NCBI GenBank assembly: GCA_946480015.1
Contig: CAMLIL010000012.1
Coordinates: forward strand, 16,050 to 80,049
Source of the DNA: an uncultured Oxalobacteraceae bacterium
Lineage (GTDB): Bacteria; Pseudomonadota; Gammaproteobacteria; Burkholderiales; Burkholderiaceae
Direction: 5' to 3'
DNA length: 64,000 nt
The notes under the pieces were generated by a model, which was not told the DNA's origin, searched no databases, and worked only from the letters and a program-made list of their open reading frames with translations. This document shows, piece by piece, positions 53,305 to 62,154 of the stretch (positions within the stretch are counted from its first letter, which is position 1; each line of letters starts with the position of its first letter). Made by a program: the position numbers and the translations under genes.

Positions 53305-54678
53305 ATGCTTCCCAAGCTGCAAGCCGGCCTGCGGGCCGTACTCGTCGCGGTGGCCGCTGCCGCAGCCGCCGCCACCGCCTTCGCCGGCGTCTCGTCCGAG
53401 GAGGCTGCGCGGCTCAAGGCCGACCTGACCCCGTTCGGCGCCGAGAAAGCCGGCAACCAGGAGGGCACGATCCCGGCCTGGACCGGCGGCTACACCACGC
53501 CGGACCCGAACTTCAGGAACGGTGGCCGGCGCCCCGACCCCTTCGCCAGCGAAAAGCCCCTGCTCTCCATCAGCGCCAGGAACATGGGCCAGTACGCCGA
53601 CAAGTTGGCCGAGGGCGTCAAGGCGCTGATGAAGAAGTATCCGGACTTCCGCATCGACGTCTATCCGACCCACCGCACGGCCGTGGCGCCGCAGTGGGTC
53701 TACGACAACACCTTCAGGAACGCCACCCGCGCCAGGATAATCGAAGGCGGCGCCGGACCGCAACCGGAAGGCGCCTACGGCGGCATTCCCTTTCCCATCG
53801 CCAAAAGCGGCATCGAAGCCATCTACAACCATGAGTTGCGTTGGCGCCCGCCCGCGTTGGAGCTGGAGAAGCTGCGCAGCTACCAGGTGACCGCCGACGG
53901 CCGCGTGGTGACAATGGCGGAAGGCACCTACCATCTACAGATGCCGTATTACGCCAAGGACGGCGAGGGCCGGTTCCGGAGCGAATACTGGCTGCTGCGC
54001 GGCATCTTCAGCGGCCCGCCGTTGCGCGTCGGGGAGGGCGCCGCGGCACGCCTCAATCTCGACGATTCCAAGAGCAGTACCTGGGTCTACCTGCCCGGCC
54101 AGCGCCGCGTGCGCAGGCTGCCCAACGCCTGCTGCGACACGGCAACACCGCAGTCGGGCGGCATCGCCACCATCGACGAAGTGAACGTGTTCACCGCCCG
54201 CAAGGACCGCTTTGACTGGAAGCTGGTGGGCAAGAAGGAGATGTACATCCCCTACAACGGCAACCGCATCCTGGTCCCGACCCGGGATGCGGACGTGCTG
54301 GGCAAGCACTTCCTCAACCCCGATCATGTGCGCTGGGAACTGCACCGGGTCTGGGTCGTCGAGGCCACCCTCAGGCCGGGGCAGCGCCATACCTCGCCGC
54401 GAAGCCGCTATTACCTCGACGAGGACACCTGGACCGCGCTCCTGGCCGACCGCTGGGACGCCAGCGGCCAGTTGGCGCGGATGCCGATCGCCATTCCCGT
54501 GGTCTTGCCGGATTTGCCGGGGCAGTATTCCCTCTATTACGGCGTCTATGACCTGATCTCCGGCTCCATGTACATGGAGGTGATGATGAACCAGAGCCCG
54601 AGCCAGCTCAAGCTGACCGCGCCCCTCCCGGACGAGGTATTTACGCCGGACGGGCTGATCGGCGAGGGCCTGCGCTGA
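53305..54678 (+). CDS. DUF1329 periplasmic protein (LolA-like fold family)
   Basis: A DUF1329 protein, 457 residues, with a signal peptide ending near TAFA-GVSSEE. Typical segments are LKADLTPFGAEKAGNQEGTIPAWTGGY, GGIPFPIAKSGIEAIYNHELRW, YLPGQRRVRRLPNACCDTATPQSGG and RSRYYLDEDTW. The family is regarded as outer-membrane-associated with a LolA/LolB-like fold able to carry a lipid. It starts eleven bases after the DUF1302 gene. These two families occur side by side very often, which suggests a channel plus carrier. No lipobox was seen. Confidence 0.9.
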   Translation: MLPKLQAGLRAVLVAVAAAAAAATAFAGVSSEEAARLKADLTPFGAEKAGNQEGTIPAWTGGYTTPDPNFRNGGRRPDPFASEKPLLSISARNMGQYADKLAEGVKALMKKYPDFRIDVYPTHRTAVAPQWVYDNTFRNATRARIIEGGAGPQPEGAYGGIPFPIAKSGIEAIYNHELRWRPPALELEKLRSYQVTADGRVVTMAEGTYHLQMPYYAKDGEGRFRSEYWLLRGIFSGPPLRVGEGAAARLNLDDSKSSTWVYLPGQRRVRRLPNACCDTATPQSGGIATIDEVNVFTARKDRFDWKLVGKKEMYIPYNGNRILVPTRDADVLGKHFLNPDHVRWELHRVWVVEATLRPGQRHTSPRSRYYLDEDTWTALLADRWDASGQLARMPIAIPVVLPDLPGQYSLYYGVYDLISGSMYMEVMMNQSPSQLKLTAPLPDEVFTPDGLIGEGLR

Positions 54679-54701
54679 GCCGGGCCCGCGGCAGCGATGG
54701 C

Positions 54702-55787
54702 ATGGCCTACGCCGACAGTTCGATGAAGTTCCCGCAGCTGATTTGCCGGGCCGCGCTGGCCGCGCTGGCCCCGGCAGCCTGCTTCGGCGCCGCCCCGGTC
54801 GCCGACCCGCTTGAGCGGCCGGCGCTAATTTCCAGGCGTGCCAACGCCGCCTTGCTGCTCGACATCGCGCGTGCCGGCCAGCGTCTGGTGGCGGTCGGCG
54901 AGCGGGGTACGGTGCTGCTTTCCGACGACGATGGCAAAAGCTGGCGCCAGGCCAGGCACGTGCCGGTGGCGGTGAGCCTCACCCGGGTCGCGTTTCCGGT
55001 CGCCACGTCGGGCTGGGCGGTAGGCCACGCGGGCGTCGTGCTGGCCAGCGGCGACGGCGGCGAGACCTGGAACCGGCGCCTCGACGGCCGCAGCGCCGCC
55101 GCCATCGCCCTCAAGGCGGCGCAAGCCGCGCTTGCCCGCCGCGACAGCGCGGCCAAGCGGCGCTCGCTGCGGGAGGCCGAGCGCCTGGTCGCCGACGGCC
55201 CGGACAAGCCCTTCCTCGACCTGCGTTTCACGACGCCGCGGCGCGGCTTCGTCGTCGGCGCCTACGGCATCATCTTCCGCACCGAAGACGGCGGCGCGAG
55301 TTGGCAGCCCTGGATGTCCCATCTGGATAATCCCAAGGGCTACCACCTCAACGCCATCGCCGCCGTCGAAGGCGTGCTCTACATCGTCGGCGAGCATGGC
55401 CTGGTGCTGCGCTCGACGGACGGCGGCGAGCATTTCGCCACCCTCAAGCTGCCCTATGAAGGCAGCTTCTTCACCGTCGCGCCAGAGGGCCGCAAGGCGG
55501 TGCTCGGCGGCCTGCGCGGCAATGCCTTCGTCAGCGAGGACCAGGGCCAAGCATGGAAGCGGATCGACGTCGCCGTGCCGGCCAGCCTTGCGCATGTCGC
55601 GCCGCTGTCCGGCGGCGGCCTGCTCTTCATCAACCAGGCCGGGCAAGCGCTGCGGGGCGGCGGCGAGGGTGTGCGGCTGTTGCGCATGCCGCCGCTACCG
55701 CCGCTGACGGCGGCGATCGAGGCGGCGGACGGCGCCATCGTCGCCGCCACCTACCGGGGCGCGCGGCGCTTGCCTGCGCCCCCTTGA
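54702..55787 (+). CDS. YCF48-like beta-propeller protein
   Basis: An exported protein of 361 residues with YCF48/BNR-type propeller blades: LVAVGERGTVLLSDDDGKSWRQ, GWAVGHAGVVLASGDGGETWNR, GFVVGAYGIIFRTEDGGASWQP, YIVGEHGLVLRSTDGGEHF and AFVSEDQGQAWKRI. Each blade has the G-x-I/V-x-x-S/T-x-D-G-G-x-x-W pattern. In cyanobacteria YCF48 aids photosystem II assembly; outside phototrophs such proteins commonly sit beside RND/MMPL transporters with unknown role. The signal segment (LICRAALAALAPAACFGAAP) follows either ATG 54702 or 54723; the choice is uncertain. Confidence 0.8.
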   Translation: MAYADSSMKFPQLICRAALAALAPAACFGAAPVADPLERPALISRRANAALLLDIARAGQRLVAVGERGTVLLSDDDGKSWRQARHVPVAVSLTRVAFPVATSGWAVGHAGVVLASGDGGETWNRRLDGRSAAAIALKAAQAALARRDSAAKRRSLREAERLVADGPDKPFLDLRFTTPRRGFVVGAYGIIFRTEDGGASWQPWMSHLDNPKGYHLNAIAAVEGVLYIVGEHGLVLRSTDGGEHFATLKLPYEGSFFTVAPEGRKAVLGGLRGNAFVSEDQGQAWKRIDVAVPASLAHVAPLSGGGLLFINQAGQALRGGGEGVRLLRMPPLPPLTAAIEAADGAIVAATYRGARRLPAPP

Positions 55788-55816
55788 ATCCCGGGCCAGC
55801 CCGAAGAAAGCCGCGT

Positions 55817-58219
55817 ATGACAGCCCACGACAGCATGTCGGATCAGAAAGTGGTCGGCAAGCTCGCCGATTTCGACATCCATTCCGGTTCCCGCACCGAA
55901 CGCATCCTCTTCAACAACCGGGTGGCCATCCTGGCCGTCTGCCTGCTGGTGACCCTGGTCCTGGGCTTTGAGGCGACCATGCTGCGCCTGAACGCCAGCT
56001 TCGAGGAGATGATCCCGACCGGCCACCCCTACATTGCCAACTACCTGGCGCACAAGCGCGATGTTGCCGGCCTCGGCAATACCTTGCGCATCGCCGTCGA
56101 GAACACGCGCGGAGACATTTACGATGCCGGCTACCTGGCGACACTGCAAAAGCTGAACGACGCCATCTTCCTGCTGCCCGGCGTGGACCGCGCCCAGATG
56201 AAGTCGCTGTGGACACCCGCCACCCGCTGGGTCGGCGTTACCGAAGAGGGCCTGGAAGGCGGCCCGGTGATTCCCCCGGACTACACCGGCACGCCGCAAA
56301 ATTTCGTCCAACTGCGCCGCAACATCGAGCGTTCGGGCGAGATCGGCCAGCTCGTCGCCCTCGACGGCAGATCCAGCGTCATCTCCGCGCCGCTGCTGGC
56401 CGCCTATCCGGACGGCACGCCACTCGACTACGCCAAGGTCAATGCGGGCGTGGAGGCGCTGCGCGAGCGCTTCGAAAGCGACCGCGTACGCATCCATGTC
56501 ACCGGCTTCGCCAAGGTGGTCGGCGAACTGATCGACGGCGTGCGCGCGATCATGCTTTTTTTCGGCGCCGCCGTTGTGCTGGCCAGCGTCGCGCTCTACG
56601 GCTACACGCGCTGCGTGCGCAGTACCCTGCTGGTCGTGGCCTGCTCGCTCGCGGCGGTGATCTGGCAGCTCGGCCTGCTCACCCTGTCAGGCTATGAACT
56701 CGACCCCTATTCGGTGCTGGTGCCTTTCCTGGTCTTTGCCATCGGCATGAGCCACGGGGCGCAAAAGATGAACGGCATCATGCAGGACATCGGGCGCGGC
56801 ACCCACCGGCTCGTCGCTTCCCGCTATACCTTCCGCCGCCTGTTCCTCGCCGGCTTGACCGCGCTGCTTTGCGATGCCGTCGGCTTCGCCGCACTGGCAA
56901 TCATCCAGATCCAGGCGATCCGGAATCTCGCCCTCATTGCCAGCATCGGTGTCGCCGTGCTGATCTTTACCAACCTGATCCTGCTGCCCATCCTGCTGTC
57001 CTTCGTCGGGGTCAGCCCGGCCGCGGCGCAGCGCAGCCTGCGTACGGAAGTCGCCGAGCGGACGGGCACGGGGATCAACCCGGTGTGGCACTTCCTGGGC
57101 CGGTTTGCGCAGCCCCGCTGGGCGCTCGGCGCGCTGGTGGCGGCGGCGCTGCTCGGGGCCGGCGGCTATGTTGTCGGCAGCAATCTCAAGATCGGCGATC
57201 TCGATCCTGGAGCGCCGGAACTGCGTCCCGATTCCCGCTACAACCGGGATGTGGCCTTCCTCGGCAGCCATTACGGGGCCAGCAGCGATGTGTTCGCCGT
57301 CATGGTGACGACGCCGGAAAGCGCCTGCTCGGCCTACGACACGCTGATGCGCATCGACGCCCTGGAGCAGGAACTGCAGCAGCTCGACGGCGTCGATTCC
57401 ACCTATAGCCTGGCGCAGCTCAACCGCCGCGTCATCGTCGGCCTCAACGAGGGCGATCCGCGCTGGTCGGACCTGCTGCACAGCCAGGACATGCTGAACG
57501 CGGTCAGCGCCCGCGCACCGCGCGGGCTCTACAACGATACGTGCAGCCTGCTGACGGTGTACATCTACCTGACCGACCACAAGGCCGACACGCTCGCCCG
57601 CGTGGTGGAAAAGGTCGAAGCCTTCGGCGCCGCCAATGATTCCGGCCGGGCACGCTTCATCCTCGCCGCCGGCAACGCCGGCATCGAGGCGGCCACCAAC
57701 AGCGTCGTCAAAAAGGCCAGCCGCGCGATGCTGTTCTGGGTCTACGGCGCCGTCATCCTGCTGTGCCTCGTCACATTCCGCTCCTGGCGGGCGGTTGTCT
57801 GCGCCGTTCTGCCGCTGGTGCTGACGTCGGTGCTGTGCGAGGCGCTGATGGTCCTGCTGGGCATCGGCGTCAAGGTCGGCACGCTGCCGGTAATCGCGCT
57901 GGGCGTCGGCATCGGCATCGACTACGCCCTCTACGTCATGAGCATCATGCTGGCCCAGTTGCGCCGGGGCGCAACGTTGGCCGAGGCCTACCACAAGGCA
58001 TTGCTGTTTACCGGCAAGGTCGTCATGCTGACGGCGGTGACGCTGGCGGTCGGCGTTGCCACCTGGACCTTCTCGCCGATCAAGTTCCAGGCCGACATGG
58101 GGATACTGCTTGCCTTCATGTTTTTCTGGAACATGATGGGGGCCCTCGTCCTGCTCCCGGCCTTGGCCTGCTTTTTGCTGCCGCCCGGGCAATACGCCGA
58201 GAGACAAGTCAGTGGCTAG
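55817..58219 (+). CDS. MMPL/RND-superfamily transporter
   Basis: An inner-membrane RND-superfamily protein of 800 residues with two copies of a unit made of one helix, a large periplasmic loop and five helices, as in MmpL and hopanoid/lipid exporters rather than drug pumps. Segments include NNRVAILAVCLLVTLVLGF, DPYSVLVPFLVFAIGMSHGAQKMNGI and LPVIALGVGIGIDYALYVMSIML, where the Asp of GIDYALY takes part in proton relay. No adaptor or TolC gene is adjacent; instead the DUF1302, DUF1329 and YCF48 genes precede it. Together they look like an export route for a hydrophobic compound. Start at 55817 is preceded by GAAGAAAG. Confidence 0.88.
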   Translation: MTAHDSMSDQKVVGKLADFDIHSGSRTERILFNNRVAILAVCLLVTLVLGFEATMLRLNASFEEMIPTGHPYIANYLAHKRDVAGLGNTLRIAVENTRGDIYDAGYLATLQKLNDAIFLLPGVDRAQMKSLWTPATRWVGVTEEGLEGGPVIPPDYTGTPQNFVQLRRNIERSGEIGQLVALDGRSSVISAPLLAAYPDGTPLDYAKVNAGVEALRERFESDRVRIHVTGFAKVVGELIDGVRAIMLFFGAAVVLASVALYGYTRCVRSTLLVVACSLAAVIWQLGLLTLSGYELDPYSVLVPFLVFAIGMSHGAQKMNGIMQDIGRGTHRLVASRYTFRRLFLAGLTALLCDAVGFAALAIIQIQAIRNLALIASIGVAVLIFTNLILLPILLSFVGVSPAAAQRSLRTEVAERTGTGINPVWHFLGRFAQPRWALGALVAAALLGAGGYVVGSNLKIGDLDPGAPELRPDSRYNRDVAFLGSHYGASSDVFAVMVTTPESACSAYDTLMRIDALEQELQQLDGVDSTYSLAQLNRRVIVGLNEGDPRWSDLLHSQDMLNAVSARAPRGLYNDTCSLLTVYIYLTDHKADTLARVVEKVEAFGAANDSGRARFILAAGNAGIEAATNSVVKKASRAMLFWVYGAVILLCLVTFRSWRAVVCAVLPLVLTSVLCEALMVLLGIGVKVGTLPVIALGVGIGIDYALYVMSIMLAQLRRGATLAEAYHKALLFTGKVVMLTAVTLAVGVATWTFSPIKFQADMGILLAFMFFWNMMGALVLLPALACFLLPPGQYAERQVSG

Positions 58220-58258
58220 GATATGGGGGGGAGTCAAGGCCTCGACAGGCGGCTGCGA

Positions 58259-58731
58259 TCAGATGTCGAGCGGTACGACGATCATCGCCGGCCCCGTTTG
58301 ATCTGTCATCAACACATTGCCTTGCAAAATCATGATCACGACCTCCCGATTTGAAAGCGGGGCGGCGGTATTGTTTCCCTTGTTGCCACCGTACGATTGC
58401 GCGACCGCGCCGCCGTAGCGCCACGCAGGGCGCCAACGCCCGCCCACTCCGAAGTCACCGGGTTGATCAATGCCACTGTTGGAAAGACCAACACGCCCAC
58501 GGCGCCGGACACAAGTTCGCGCGAGGAGGGGGCTGCAAGGTAGCAGCGGGCCAATGTGGTATCGAACGCTGCTTCGATGTTCCGGCGCTGACGGGCGCGG
58601 GTTACCTCCGTGCTTCCGGGGCCAACACAGCCCGGCATCAGCGGGAGCGACAGGGCCAGCCCCACGAGATTTCGCCAGAAGCGGCGTCGACCCACGCCGT
58701 CGTGAGAAAGTATTGTATCGATCATAACCAT
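58259..58731 (-). pseudogene. frameshifted SYLF-domain lipoprotein
   Basis: A lipoprotein signal (LVGLALSLPLMPGC, lipobox Cys) begins a chain whose next part (DTTLARCYLAAPSSRELVSGAVGVLVFPTV) matches the start of SYLF (YSC84-like) domains. Right after it the matching continuation (GDFGVGGRWRPAW, YGGAVAQSYGG) is in another frame, and the usual C-terminal half is missing. Minus strand, convergent with the MMPL gene. Probably dead. Confidence 0.5.
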
Positions 58732-58971
58732 CGGTCCGTTCCTGATGTTCAGCCTGATAGGATGACAACGCACACACCTCTCTGACCGCCCGCGCGCCAG
58801 CTTCGTTCCTGCCCTTGTGCCACCCGAGCAAGCCCGGCATTCCGTTTCCGTCAACGACAAACGCGCCGCCGTGCCCGGCGCGATGACGTGCGTGCGTCGC
58901 TGCGTGGAGCGCGAACAATTGGAGGTCAGGGGACTCTAACCAGCCTAAGGATGACGACGAGGGTAGCGCCG

Positions 58972-59853
58972 ATGGAGCCGATTGCATCGCAACAAGTCTT
59001 CGCAGCCTGGGTACAAGCGGCAGGCATTGTCGCCGCCGCGCTGATTGCGGCCTTGATCTATGGACTTGTGAGTTACCGCGCCTTCCGGCGCGCGCGCCGG
59101 GAGGATCTGCAATACTTTGACCGACTACTCATGCTGGCACAACAAATTAGAAAACTGTTTCATAAGGCGGAACTGGCATGCTCGGGCTCGGAAGCGATGC
59201 CGGCGATCTGGCTGCTGGCCACGTTCGAGACCGAACGGCGATGCCTGACCCAGGCGCTTCAGTCATTGCCTCTGGAACATGCGCCCGACCAGGCGCTCTT
59301 CACTCCTGTTTTGAAGCTGAGCGTGTGCTTGACGGACATGGGTGAAGGACCATCCGGCGCATCGCGGGGCGATGCCAGGCAGATGTTCAGGCGCCTCCAT
59401 CGCCGGGCGGACAGCGCTATTGAGCGCATCCGTTCGCTGCGCAAACTTCATTGCGACCCGCCACGATTTCCCCTGAAGCGCGTCAGCGAGGCCGGTATGC
59501 CGACTACAACCGTCGACCGATATGCCACTTTCAAGTTCAGCGAAGAAATCTATCTGGAACAAGACAGCGTGGATTTCGAAATCCTGGTTAACAATCAAAG
59601 CGTGCGTTGCACCGTCAGGCATGAAGAACTGGACCGGCTGGCCGAAGCGAGTCATCTAAGCGTCGGAACCGATTTTCGACGGTACGCAACAATCTTCCGG
59701 CAGCAGCGCGAACTGATTTGGCTTGCTGCCGAATGTTTGATCCGGGCAGGCGCGAGGTCGCCGGTCGCCGTGAAGGCTTCCGACGTCAGCAGCGCGCTAT
59801 CCGTCAAGCCGAGCCAGCGGAACTCCCTGGAGGTAGTCAGCCCCGCTTCCTGA
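58972..59853 (+). CDS. membrane protein with DUF1488-like C-terminal domain
   Basis: A 293-residue protein with one N-terminal membrane helix (WVQAAGIVAAALIAALIYGLVSY), a basic helical middle (FRRARREDLQYFDRLLMLAQQIRKLF) and a C-terminal domain (about 205-280) that resembles DUF1488: FEILVNNQSVRCTVRHEELDRL, then FRQQRELIWLAAECLIRAG and PVAVKASDV. DUF1488 is normally a free-standing protein of about 90 residues, so the membrane fusion is unusual. The start at 58972 has GAGGG eight bases upstream; earlier in-frame ATGs lack proper spacing. Function unknown. Confidence 0.6.
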   Translation: MEPIASQQVFAAWVQAAGIVAAALIAALIYGLVSYRAFRRARREDLQYFDRLLMLAQQIRKLFHKAELACSGSEAMPAIWLLATFETERRCLTQALQSLPLEHAPDQALFTPVLKLSVCLTDMGEGPSGASRGDARQMFRRLHRRADSAIERIRSLRKLHCDPPRFPLKRVSEAGMPTTTVDRYATFKFSEEIYLEQDSVDFEILVNNQSVRCTVRHEELDRLAEASHLSVGTDFRRYATIFRQQRELIWLAAECLIRAGARSPVAVKASDVSSALSVKPSQRNSLEVVSPAS

Positions 59854-59999
59854 CCATGCGTTAGAACGGGTAAGCGCCACTGTTGCGCAGGGCTGCTATA
59901 CTCTTGCCGGGGTGCGAACATCAAATTGCAGGTGTCGCAGGTTTTGCGTCAGGTCGGGCCGCCGCGCTGACCGTGCTCGACCAACGAAAGACCGCGCCC

Positions 60000-61208
60000 A
60001 TGGCTGCTTTTGAACAGGCCCTCTCCCTGAGTTTCAACCGCTTTGTCGCCTCTAAAAAGGCTGGTGGAATGGTGCTCATCATATGCACCTTCGTTTCACT
60101 GGTCCTTGCAAATTCGGACGTGTCGGACACTTACCTCGGCTTCTGGCATCAACAGGTGCTGGGCATGAGCGTGGAACATTGGGTCAACGACGCGCTGATG
60201 GCGATCTTCTTCCTGTTGATCGGCCTTGAACTGGAACGAGAGCTCTACAATGGCGAACTCTCGAACTTCCGGCAGGCTCTGCTGCCAATCGTCGCGGCTG
60301 CCGGAGGCATCGCCGCACCTGCAGGCATTCACTTCTTGCTTAACAACGGTACGCCGACCCAGGCCGGAATGGGGATACCGATGGCGACCGACATCGCGTT
60401 CGCTCTCGGCGTTCTGGCGCTGGTGGGAAGCCGTGTACCTGCCTCCTTGAAGATCTTCCTGACGGCATTGGCGGTAATGGATGACTTGGGGGCAATCATC
60501 GTCATTGCTGTGTTTTATACCAAGAGTGTATCGCTGGCTTATCTGGCCGGCGCCGCCGCAGTGTTCGCTCTGCTGCTGGCAATGAACCGGCTGCTGCGCA
60601 TCATGGCGCTCGCACCGTATCTGGCTGGCGGTGCGCTGATGTGGTTTCTCATGCTGCAATCCGGAGTGCACGCGACGATCGCCGGGGTTCTGCTGGCCTT
60701 TGCGATTCCGTACTCCGCTGTGCAGGATGATCCGCAGTCGCCCTCGCACAAGCTTGAGTCCGCCTTGCATACACCGGTGGGCTTTATTATTTTGCCGATC
60801 TTCGCGCTCGCAAACACGGGTGTGGTAATCGGCGTCGATTGGGCGCGTGAGCTTGTGTCGGCCAACAGTGTCGGAATTGCCGCCGGGCTGGCCATAGGGA
60901 AGCCACTCGGCATAGGCCTTGCAAGCCTGGTGGCTGTGTCATTGGGGATCTGTCGTCTTCCACTCGACCTTGGCTGGCGCCACGTAATCGGTGCCGGGCT
61001 GCTTGGCGGCATTGGCTTCACCATGTCAATTTTCATCACCAACCTGGCATTTGCCGGCGAGGCGGACGCTATCAACAATTCGAAAATCGCCATCCTTGCC
61101 GCTTCGCTGTTTGCTGGAGCAATCGGATTCGCCTGGCTCAAGGCGTTCGGCGAGCCGCTCGCAGCGGATCGCAATCCGGAGACGATGGCGCGATCTTGCC
61201 GGCTTTGA
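60000..61208 (+). CDS. nhaA: NhaA-type Na+/H+ antiporter, 3' end altered
   Basis: An NhaA family antiporter, 402 residues, that exchanges Na+ for two protons and protects against sodium and alkaline stress. Clear motifs include NDALMAIFFLLIGLELERELYNGELS, PMATDIAFALGVLALVG, and the paired Asp site in ALAVMDDLGAIIVIAVFY. About twelve helices are present through FAGAIGFAWLKAF. The last nine or so codons (from about 61182) lie in sequence that is transposase on the other strand, so the natural C-terminus has been replaced by a short accidental tail. Transport residues are intact and function is probably kept. Confidence 0.92.
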   Translation: MAAFEQALSLSFNRFVASKKAGGMVLIICTFVSLVLANSDVSDTYLGFWHQQVLGMSVEHWVNDALMAIFFLLIGLELERELYNGELSNFRQALLPIVAAAGGIAAPAGIHFLLNNGTPTQAGMGIPMATDIAFALGVLALVGSRVPASLKIFLTALAVMDDLGAIIVIAVFYTKSVSLAYLAGAAAVFALLLAMNRLLRIMALAPYLAGGALMWFLMLQSGVHATIAGVLLAFAIPYSAVQDDPQSPSHKLESALHTPVGFIILPIFALANTGVVIGVDWARELVSANSVGIAAGLAIGKPLGIGLASLVAVSLGICRLPLDLGWRHVIGAGLLGGIGFTMSIFITNLAFAGEADAINNSKIAILAASLFAGAIGFAWLKAFGEPLAADRNPETMARSCRL

Positions 61209-61870
61209 TCGAGATGACAACACGCAGCATGTCTTTCAGGTGCAGCTCGATCAGGTCCCAGTCGATGGTGCCGCGGAACAGGCTGCCAATGTGCTCCAAA
61301 TTATCTTCCCGGTCGGCACGGTAGAATGTGAGGTCCTTGATGTTGCGGATGCGCGGCATGAGGTCGATGCCCAGCAGGTAGGCCAGGCCAAAGACGGGCG
61401 TGCTCTGCGCCTAGGTGTCGCCATGCAGCGTGTCAGGCTGTATGACGGACTGGTTGTTAATCAGGCCGTCGAGGATATAGACGGCCTCGTAAACGCCGCA
61501 CGGGATGAAGTGGCTAAACAGTGCGATGTACTTGTCGGAGACGTGATAGTAGCCGATCCCGCCGTATCCGCCGTATCGATGTGGTACTCGGAGAGCAGGT
61601 TCCGCTCGTACATATTCCACTTGGTGCCGTCTGCAGAGGCGCTCTTGCCCGAGCCCCAGTAGCGCGACAGCGCGAAGCGATTATACGCATTGATGACCTT
61701 GAAAATGGCCTTGTCCAGGCGCTGCTCGGTCACATGCTTCAGATTAAGCCAGGCCTCGTCCAGCGGGAGCAATGCGCGGATGCCGACGAACTCGCGCAAG
61801 TGTGCACGGTGACGCTGCTTCGTGCCCGATTTGTCATACCGGGCCAGCGCCGATTTCGTGGGCGCCCTGA
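61183..61870 (-). pseudogene. Tn3-family transposase fragment, broken
   Basis: The DDE region of a Tn3-family transposase: ALARYDKSGTKQRH, LREFVGIRALLPLDEAWLNL, GSGKSASADGTKWNMYERNLLSEYHI, then in another frame RYGGYGGIGYYHVSDKYIALFSHFIPCG and NNQSVIQPDTLHGDT, then LMPRIRNIKDLTFYRAD and VVISIKAGKIAPS. A one-base loss near 61590 shifts the frame, and TAG at 61411-61413 interrupts it where CAG (Gln) is expected. Both ends are missing and no terminal inverted repeats or resolvase were seen. Confidence 0.85.
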
Positions 61871-61882
61871 CTTGGGCGCAAG

Positions 61883-62044
61883 CCGCTCGCCGGTTCGGGA
61901 ACCTGCGTTGACCTCATCAAGGAATATGTGACAGGGCTGAAGGGCCTCCCGACGACGGCCTGGAAAGCCGGCGTCAATGTCATGGAGGCGGGGAACAAAG
62001 TCGTCAGGGGAACGGCGATAGCAACTTTTGAAAATGGCCGTTAG
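61883..62044 (+). pseudogene. fragment resembling a BPSL0067-family protein
   Basis: A 53-codon open stretch without its own start: GSGTCVDLIKEYVTGLKGLP, then TAWKAGVNVMEAGNKVVRG, TAIATFENGR and stop. It resembles the N-terminal part, with catalytic-type Cys, of BPSL0067-like small proteins associated with type VI secretion effectors in Burkholderiales. The His-containing remainder is absent. It abuts the transposase remnant. Family match is from memory and moderate. Confidence 0.45.
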
Positions 62045-62154
62045 CCTGAACAGGCTGTCGCGTTCATTGTCGCCATCTCTAGAAACCTACTATGATGTGG
62101 ACAGGGCGCTTGGCAAGCGTTGGGGCCTCATGATAGTTCAGTCAATATTACATA

